DNA from: Bacillota bacterium
GTDB lineage: Bacteria > Bacillota > Clostridia > Lachnospirales > Lachnospiraceae
Assembly: GCA_023437885.1 (NCBI GenBank)
Contig: JAEZFH010000343.1
Span: 1 to 9,572 of the forward strand
Direction: 5' to 3'
Length of the DNA stretch: 9,572 nt
The translations under genes and the position numbers were made by a program. Of the stretch, positions 5,018 to 9,572 are shown in pieces (positions within the stretch are counted from its first letter, which is position 1; each line of letters begins with the position of its first letter). A model generated the notes under the pieces. It was not told the origin of the DNA and made no database searches. It saw nothing but the letters and a program-made list of their open reading frames with translations.

Positions 5018-6921
5018 TAAAAATTGCAGAACTAAATAAAGAGACTATTTTGGATGATGAAATATTCTTCGAGGTCTATGAAGAGAAGGACATTATTCAG
5101 CAGGCAAGACTGATCCTGACTCTGACAGAGAAAGCGAAAGAGCTCGGGGTGAAACAGTCGTTTGATCTGATGTTGAAAGCTTTTTCGAAGTCAAAAAAAA
5201 GCTACAATGCAAAGAATGGCGGGAACTATACGAATTTCGGTGATGAATACCCGCAACTCTATACCGGTGGATGGATGGCGGATGAGACAGGAATATCTGT
5301 CCTAACACAGTTTGGAGAGAAGACAGCCTGCAGCCATCCGGTCCTGCCGGTAAAGACTTTGATCAATGCCGAAACGGGATATGTAAAAGTAGTGCTTGCA
5401 TTTAAGGTCCGGAATAGATGGAAGGAAGTAATTGTTGATAAAGAAACAATCTCCTCCAATAACCGGATTGTCAATCTGGCAAAACACGGTATACGGGTTA
5501 CCAGTGAGAATGCAAGAGCTCTTGTTCAGTACCTGGCAGACATTGAGAGCATGAATGATTCAATCATACCCGAGCAGCTTTCCACTTCGAAGCTTGGGTG
5601 GCTCGGGAAAGGCTTTGTCCCATACGACACCAGTGTGATATTTGATAATGATGATGCGTTATCCGGTGCATTTAAGAGTATCCGGCAATCAGGATCATAT
5701 GTTAAATGGCTGGAGATGATGCATGCCATTCGAAAAAGCAATCGAATGGAACCTAAAATATACATTGCTGGGGCCCTTGCCAGCCCCCTATTACATAAAT
5801 TTGATGCCTTACCGTTCATTATAAACAATCATGGTAAAACAGGTAAGGGTAAGACAGTTACCTTGATGATAGCAACATCAGTATGGGCGGATCCGACAGA
5901 GGGCAAGTATTGGATCAAATCAAAAGCAAATGAAATCGCTCTGGAAGCTAGGCTGGATTTCCTGAATCACCTGCCTCTGGCGATTGATGATTTCTCGGAG
6001 ATTCAGAAGAAGATAAAAGATGATTTCTCCGGTTATGTCTATAGTCTTTGTTCCGGAGGCGGAAAGGAAAGATCGAATACCAATATCGGTCTTCAGCGGC
6101 AGCGCTACTGGAAAAACATCATTCTAACGAACTCTGAGAGATCTCTGATCAGTGATACAATGCAGGGCGGAGCGATCAACCGTATTATTGAGTTTGAAAG
6201 CGAGGATGGAAACATCTTTGGAGATATCTCTGAATCGGCGGCCGTGGTAAGTACTGTTAAAGAGCATTATGGACATGCCGTGGAAGAGTTTATTGAGATC
6301 ATCAGCGAGATGGATCAAAGGGAGTTAAAGGACATTCTAAAGGGCTTTCAGGATAAGATTTATGCCAGGGCGAAAGAGCTAGGAGTTGAGAAGGAGGATA
6401 AACAGATCCTTCCCATGTCAATCCTTCTGACAGCGGATAAAATCGCTACGGAACGCATTTTTGAGGATGGGGAATACCTGGATTTTGATACCTGCTTCGA
6501 TATGCTGAAAAACAAGGAAGAGGTATCCGAAGAGGAGCGGGCCTATAGCTTTATCATGTCGGATATTGCAATTCATCATAATAACTTTGTTCCTGATATT
6601 TATGGAAGCTATAAAGGAGAGGTATGGGGATGCATTGAGAATGGCTATGCGATTATACAACCCAATATTTTTAAGAGCATGTGCGACAGGGGAAATTTCT
6701 CTGGGAAGTCATTTCTAAGCTGGGCTGACCGGAATGGGTTACTGCTTAAAGGAAACGACAGGCAGTCCAGGGACACAAAACTAAAAAAGATTAACGGGAA
6801 ACCGGTACGCTGCGTATTCATAAAAATGGATCAGGATCAGGAAGAAAGCGAGGAAAATGCTGATGAAGAAAGTGATTTCAGGACAATTGATGAGCAAGAG
6901 AGATTACCATTTGACGATTAA
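5014..6921 (+). CDS. DUF927-type P-loop ATPase, probable phage replicative helicase, 635 aa
   Basis: GTG 5014 overlaps the upstream stop. Residues about 90-420 carry the DUF927 pattern: a beta-rich N-terminal part, then a P-loop core with Walker A G-K-T-G-K-G-K-T (274-281), Walker B L-A-I-D-D (D325, D326), a sensor strand I-I-L-T-N-S (N373) and a candidate arginine finger in A-I-N-R-I-I-E (R390). DUF927 proteins take the helicase position in many Firmicute phages and mobile elements and are predicted hexameric DNA helicases. Its partner is probably the CHC2 protein just upstream. The last 20 residues are acidic and end E-R-L-P-F-D-D, resembling an SSB C-terminal tip. The C-terminal 160 residues have no recognised domain. 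The candidate origin follows directly downstream. Confidence 0.82.
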   Translation: MIKIAELNKETILDDEIFFEVYEEKDIIQQARLILTLTEKAKELGVKQSFDLMLKAFSKSKKSYNAKNGGNYTNFGDEYPQLYTGGWMADETGISVLTQFGEKTACSHPVLPVKTLINAETGYVKVVLAFKVRNRWKEVIVDKETISSNNRIVNLAKHGIRVTSENARALVQYLADIESMNDSIIPEQLSTSKLGWLGKGFVPYDTSVIFDNDDALSGAFKSIRQSGSYVKWLEMMHAIRKSNRMEPKIYIAGALASPLLHKFDALPFIINNHGKTGKGKTVTLMIATSVWADPTEGKYWIKSKANEIALEARLDFLNHLPLAIDDFSEIQKKIKDDFSGYVYSLCSGGGKERSNTNIGLQRQRYWKNIILTNSERSLISDTMQGGAINRIIEFESEDGNIFGDISESAAVVSTVKEHYGHAVEEFIEIISEMDQRELKDILKGFQDKIYARAKELGVEKEDKQILPMSILLTADKIATERIFEDGEYLDFDTCFDMLKNKEEVSEEERAYSFIMSDIAIHHNNFVPDIYGSYKGEVWGCIENGYAIIQPNIFKSMCDRGNFSGKSFLSWADRNGLLLKGNDRQSRDTKLKKINGKPVRCVFIKMDQDQEESEENADEESDFRTIDEQERLPFDD

Positions 6922-6923
6922 CG

Positions 6924-7132
6924 GTAACCCAGTAACCCAAGTAACCCGCAAAATCACACTTACATAATGCTTGGTGTGTGTGTCGGTAAATATACATACA
7001 CACAACCCTTTATATAGAAAACTTAAAAAATGGGTTACTTGGGTTACCGTAACCGGAAACCATTGATTTCACTGTATTTGAAGCGGTAACCCAATGGTAA
7101 CAAATCAATTAGAGACGGGTTACATGGGTTAC
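6924..7132. other. Candidate replication origin with iterons, in a 226-bp gene-free gap
   Basis: Eight exact copies of one 7-mer occur here: GTAACCC at 6924, 6932, 6941 and 7086, and GGGTTAC at 7032, 7041, 7117 and 7126. Degenerate copies lie at 7049 (GTAACCG) and 7097 (GTAACAA). Within clusters the copies start 8 or 9 bp apart. Between the first two clusters lie a TG/CA-rich potential stem (TGTGTGT near 6975-6983, ACACACA 6998-7004) and an AT-rich tract at 7009-7030 with 20 of 22 A/T. Clustered, closely spaced repeats beside an AT-rich stretch, placed directly after the helicase gene, are the standard features of an iteron origin. No gene is otherwise visible here. A regulatory hub for transcription or translation is the main alternative. 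Confidence 0.6.
6932..7047. repeat. Perfect 16-bp inverted repeat, 84-bp spacer
   Basis: GTAACCCAAGTAACCC (6932-6947) is repeated exactly as its complement GGGTTACTTGGGTTAC (7032-7047). Each arm is two iterons in tandem, so the pair places two iteron dimers facing each other. The spacer contains the TG/CA stem and the AT-rich tract. It could form a cruciform, or bring two bound protein dimers together by looping. Confidence 0.85.
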
Positions 7133-7147
7133 AGGAGGAATAAGGAA

Positions 7148-7576
7148 TTGAGACTTAACAATAAAAAAGCAGGAACAGACTTTGAATATGATTTTGTCCA
7201 CGCATTGTCAGGGCAAGGTTTCTGGGTGCACAAGCTTCAGGACAACCGAAATGGACAACCTTTTGATGTGATAGCAGCCAGAGATGGGAAGACCTATGTG
7301 TTTGACTGTAAGGGCTGTAAAAATGACACCTTTCCTTTATCCAGGATCGAAGAAAATCAGTACAATGCAATGATGCTCTGGATGGAGTGCGGCAATACGG
7401 AAGGAATGTTTGCAATGCGGACCAGCAAGGGAATCCGGATTATCCAACTGAGTGCACTTGTATTCCTGAGGGAAAGAGGAATTAAAACCGTCAACAAGAA
7501 CGATCTGTTATGGTATTCAAAGTCTTTAAAGGAATGGTTGGAAGGGGTGAATAAAACTGAAGATAACAATCAGTAA
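7148..7576 (+). CDS. PD-(D/E)xK-type nuclease, resolvase-like, 142 aa
   Basis: TTG 7148 lies nine bases after AGGAGG and gives a start (MRLNNKKAGTDFEYDF) typical of compact phage nucleases. Catalytic candidates are E13 in the first helix, D40 in Q-P-F-D-V-I-A-A, and D53-x-K55 in Y-V-F-D-C-K-G: the PD-(D/E)xK core with its D-x-K variant. A Q-Y-N-A-M helix follows, as in RecU-like and archaeal Holliday junction resolvase families. The enzyme would cleave branched or recombination DNA, or trim ends, with divalent metal. In-frame ATGs at 7094 and 7124 have no ribosome binding site and their extra residues are coded by iterons, so I reject them. The 3' end overlaps the proposed helicase start by 20 bp. 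Confidence 0.8.
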   Translation: MRLNNKKAGTDFEYDFVHALSGQGFWVHKLQDNRNGQPFDVIAARDGKTYVFDCKGCKNDTFPLSRIEENQYNAMMLWMECGNTEGMFAMRTSKGIRIIQLSALVFLRERGIKTVNKNDLLWYSKSLKEWLEGVNKTEDNNQ

Positions 7577-9014
7577 CGAAATTATTATACGTCAACCATC
7601 TAATGAGCTTGTCAGATGGGTCCAGGAAAATCTCATCATTCCGAACCCGGAATACCAGAAAAAGAGACGAATGGGATTATGGACCGGGAACACTCCGGAG
7701 AGTCTTTTCCTTTACCGGGTGGATGGAAGTACTTTGCTGCTTCCGGTAGGAGTTGGCAAACAGATCAGGCAATTTCTGTTCCGTGATACCGAGATAATTC
7801 AAGATCTGGCAGATAACCCGCCGGTTGATTATAAAGCGGATATACCACTGTATGATTACCAGGAACCGGCAGTAGATAGCATGAAAAAGTATGGATGCGG
7901 AATACTCCAATCACCCTGTGGATCTGGTAAGACCCAGATGGGCATTGCGCTGGCTGCTAGGATCGGCCGCAAGACATTATGGGTAACACATACGGCAGAT
8001 CTGTTAAACCAATCATACGACAGAGCAGCCATGTACATGGATAAAAACCTTCTTGGAACCATTACGGAGGGGAAGGTACATATCGGTACTGGAATTACCT
8101 TTGCAACGGTCCAGACGCTTACCAAACTGGATCTGCAGCAATACAAATATACCTGGGATGTCATTATTGTGGATGAGGTCCAGAGACTTGCCGGCACGCC
8201 TTCCCAGATAACCATGTTTTACAAAGTAATGAATAACCTCGCTGCCAGGTATAAGTTTGGGCTATCCGCTACTGTACATCGGGGTGACGGATTGATTAAA
8301 TCAACCTTTGCTATAGTTGGGGATATCGCTTATACGGTACCGGAAGAAGCAGTAGCGGATAAGACAATGCAGGTAACGGTCCAGAAATGCAATACCGGCG
8401 TGAAGATTGATAAGAGTTGTATGGATACAGACGGGACGCTGATTTATAAAAACCTTATGGATTACCTGACCAATGACTATTTAACGGTTGACGGCTTAAG
8501 ACGGGTTAGCATGATTGCTTCTTGCCTCAGGAATAATCACGAACATTATAACCTTATCCTTTCTGACCGTTTAGGACATCTTAGAAAGATAAAAACACTA
8601 ATGCAATCAATGGGTATTTCTGAAAGTGACATAGCCATGATTGACGGGTCCATGACGAGCAAGAAAGCGAAAGCAGAACGTATTCAAGCTCTTGAAGATA
8701 TGCGGTCCAGTAAAAAACATTATCTTTTTGCTTCCTACGCTCTGGCTAAGGAGGGATTAGATATTCCTTGTCTGGATAGATTATATCTTACCACTCCCAA
8801 AAAGGATTATGCAGTTGTAGTCCAGAGCATTGGGAGGATTGGCAGGACCAGCCCCGGGAAAACAGATGCCATATGCTATGACTATGTGGATGATATCGGG
8901 TTTTGTGAGAACCAGTGGAAGAAACGCAAAACCCATTACAGAAAGAAGGGTTGCATCATAAATGAAAAAGCCAGAGGGAATTCCGAAGCCGGAACAGGCC
9001 CGGTTGATATTTAA
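7557..9014 (+). CDS. SF2 DEAD/DEAH-type helicase, probably CTG-initiated, 485 aa
   Basis: From CTG 7557 the protein has Walker A S-P-C-G-S-G-K-T (119-126), motif II D-E-V-Q (206-209), motif III S-A-T (237-239), motif V E-G-L-D-I-P, and motif VI Q-S-I-G-R-I-G-R (423-430). It therefore has both RecA lobes of an SF2 translocase, like other phage UvsW/RadD-type helicases that remodel replication or recombination forks. The first ATG (7671) would drop 38 residues of convincing protein (I-T-I-S-N-E-I-I-I, then I-P-N-P-E-Y-Q-K-K-R-R) that look like the normal family N-terminus. The frame opens after TGA 7548-7550, and CTG 7557 sits about seven bases after GAAGGGGTGA. It follows the nuclease with overlap. 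Helicase identity is firm; the exact start is not. Confidence 0.85.
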   Translation: MKITISNEIIIRQPSNELVRWVQENLIIPNPEYQKKRRMGLWTGNTPESLFLYRVDGSTLLLPVGVGKQIRQFLFRDTEIIQDLADNPPVDYKADIPLYDYQEPAVDSMKKYGCGILQSPCGSGKTQMGIALAARIGRKTLWVTHTADLLNQSYDRAAMYMDKNLLGTITEGKVHIGTGITFATVQTLTKLDLQQYKYTWDVIIVDEVQRLAGTPSQITMFYKVMNNLAARYKFGLSATVHRGDGLIKSTFAIVGDIAYTVPEEAVADKTMQVTVQKCNTGVKIDKSCMDTDGTLIYKNLMDYLTNDYLTVDGLRRVSMIASCLRNNHEHYNLILSDRLGHLRKIKTLMQSMGISESDIAMIDGSMTSKKAKAERIQALEDMRSSKKHYLFASYALAKEGLDIPCLDRLYLTTPKKDYAVVVQSIGRIGRTSPGKTDAICYDYVDDIGFCENQWKKRKTHYRKKGCIINEKARGNSEAGTGPVDI

Positions 9015-9198
9015 AGACACCTATAATTTTTATCTGCGTTGGAAGGATATTTTGACCCAAGACAACGTCGGCCAGATGATGCAGGAGGCTTATGCCCTGG
9101 AGCATAAATATGACTGCAGCTTGTGCCGGCATATGATAGCGGATCTGATTGAGTGTATAGAAGCAGAATACCGAAGGAGGGAGGAGGGGGCCAAGTGA
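8962..9198 (+). CDS. Small charged phage protein, 78 aa, unknown
   Basis: ATG 8962 follows AGAAAGAAGGG by about eleven bases and overlaps the helicase 3' end by 53 bp. The product reads P-E-Q-A-R-L-I-F-K-D-T-Y-N-F-Y-L-R-W-K-D-I, then M-M-Q-E-A-Y-A-L-E-H-K-Y-D-C-S-L-C-R-H-M-I-A-D-L-I-E-C-I-E-A-E-Y. It is an all-helical protein with a C-x2-C pair (55 and 58) that may not bind metal. The K-D-x-Y-N-F-Y-x-x-W-K and E-A-x-x-L-x-x-K-Y patterns are familiar from small proteins downstream of replication genes in Clostridia phages, but I know no function. It ends with a GTGA overlap into the next gene. Confidence 0.7.
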   Translation: MKKPEGIPKPEQARLIFKDTYNFYLRWKDILTQDNVGQMMQEAYALEHKYDCSLCRHMIADLIECIEAEYRRREEGAK

Positions 9199-9572
9199 CA
9201 GGCAGAGGTAGTTGTTATACTTGTCAACATTCTGAACTGTTGGATGAGCCGACACCCTACACAGATGGAATCAGCAGCGGTATTTTACACGGATTCTGCT
9301 GTAAGAACAACGGGAGATATAACATATTTCTTCCAGATGCGAAATGTAAGGATTTTAGAAGCAAGGAGGGGATCCGAGTGAGTGAGGAATTACAGGAAGT
9401 CATAGATAATAGTCCTGAATGGTACCAGGCTTCAATGACGCTGGAAGAGATAGATCGATTTATTATTGCTAATATCAATACGGCCAAAAGGAGTTTTATC
9501 GCTATTGGGTACTACCTGAAATATGTTAGGGATAGGCAATTATATAAAGACGGCGGTTTTTCGGGCGTACTT
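9195..9572 (+). CDS. Cysteine-containing phage protein, 3' end outside window, possible two-gene frame
   Basis: GTG 9195 overlaps the previous stop by 4 bp after a GGAGG-rich site. The frame stays open for 126 codons to the window edge. The first 60 residues hold C7-x2-C10, then G-F-C-C-K-N-N-G-R-Y-N-I-F-L-P-D-A-K-C-K-D-F, a small likely metal-binding domain. A perfect AAGGAGGGG lies before an in-frame GTG at 9378, which would start a second protein beginning M-S-E-E-L-Q-E-V-I-D. Its following stretch, F-I-I-A-N-I-N-T-A-K-R-S-F-I-A-I-G-Y-Y-L-K-Y-V-R-D, recalls the helical start of phage and ICE proteins with ParB-like or HTH parts further on. Whether this is one fused gene, one gene with an internal start, or two genes in the same frame cannot be settled here. 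Confidence 0.6.
   Translation, partial: MTGRGSCYTCQHSELLDEPTPYTDGISSGILHGFCCKNNGRYNIFLPDAKCKDFRSKEGIRVSEELQEVIDNSPEWYQASMTLEEIDRFIIANINTAKRSFIAIGYYLKYVRDRQLYKDGGFSGVL

Noticed and set aside
6924..7132. CRISPR array interpretation of the repeats
   Set aside because: The repeat is only 7 bp, occurs in both orientations and has 1-2 bp spacing within clusters. It is iteron-like, not repeat-spacer.
7094..7147. ATG 7094 (or 7124) as the start of the nuclease
   Set aside because: No ribosome binding site, and the extra residues (G-Y-M-G-Y) are coded by the GGGTTAC iterons. TTG 7148 has AGGAGG at nine bases.
7856..8215. 119-residue minus-strand frame opposite the SF2 helicase
   Set aside because: It is antisense to the Walker A and DEVQ coding sequence, has no family pattern and no start signals.
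1..9572. tRNA, rRNA, integrase, transposase or attachment site
   Set aside because: I saw no cloverleaf-like tRNA sequence, no rRNA, no recombinase motifs and no terminal duplications in the window.

Overview
The window looks like the early and replication region of a temperate siphophage or prophage of a low-GC Gram-positive host, most likely a Clostridia/Lachnospiraceae-type Firmicute. The basis is the dense, mostly co-directional gene order with 4-nt overlaps (GTGA, TAATG), strong AGGAGG-type ribosome binding sites with frequent GTG and TTG starts, a modest GC content, and a chain of recognisable phage families: Gp157-like protein, Sak4-like ATPase, DUF669-like protein, CHC2 zinc finger, DUF927-type ATPase, a PD-(D/E)xK nuclease and an SF2 helicase. 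No integrase, capsid or lysis gene is visible. Host and phage names cannot be fixed from sequence alone.

Region 1 (1-1800) is a control and accessory region. It holds the C-terminal part of an XRE-like helix-turn-helix protein, a tiny hydrophobic peptide gene that converges on and overlaps a minus-strand gene for a winged-helix-like protein with a C-terminal membrane anchor, an excisionase/MerR-like HTH_17 protein, a 38-residue conserved-looking small ORF, a minus-strand YjzC-like 54-residue gene with its own promoter and terminator-like hairpin, and three overlapping tiny ORFs, the last with a CxxC...CxxC zinc-ribbon pattern.

Region 2 (1847-6921) is a tightly packed operon. It encodes an AbrB-type DNA-binding protein with a C-terminal zinc ribbon, a Gp157-like coiled-coil protein, a 198-residue protein I do not recognise, a Sak4-like P-loop ATPase, a DUF669-like candidate ssDNA-binding protein with an SSB-like C-terminal tip, a stand-alone DnaG-type CHC2 zinc finger protein, and a 635-residue DUF927-type P-loop ATPase/helicase. 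Together these are expected to handle recombination, ssDNA binding, and primase/helicase loading during phage DNA replication.

Region 3 (6922-7147) is the only sizeable non-coding gap in the replication operon. It holds eight exact copies of the 7-mer GTAACCC/GGGTTAC, partly spaced 8-9 bp apart. Two blocks form a perfect 16-bp inverted repeat around a TG/CA stem and an AT-rich stretch. I read it as a candidate replication origin with iterons, with transcript-level control as the alternative.

Region 4 (7148-9572) continues with a PD-(D/E)xK nuclease, an SF2 helicase whose conserved N-terminus reaches upstream of its first ATG and seems to need a CTG start, a 78-residue conserved-looking small protein, and a cysteine-containing reading frame still open at the window end.
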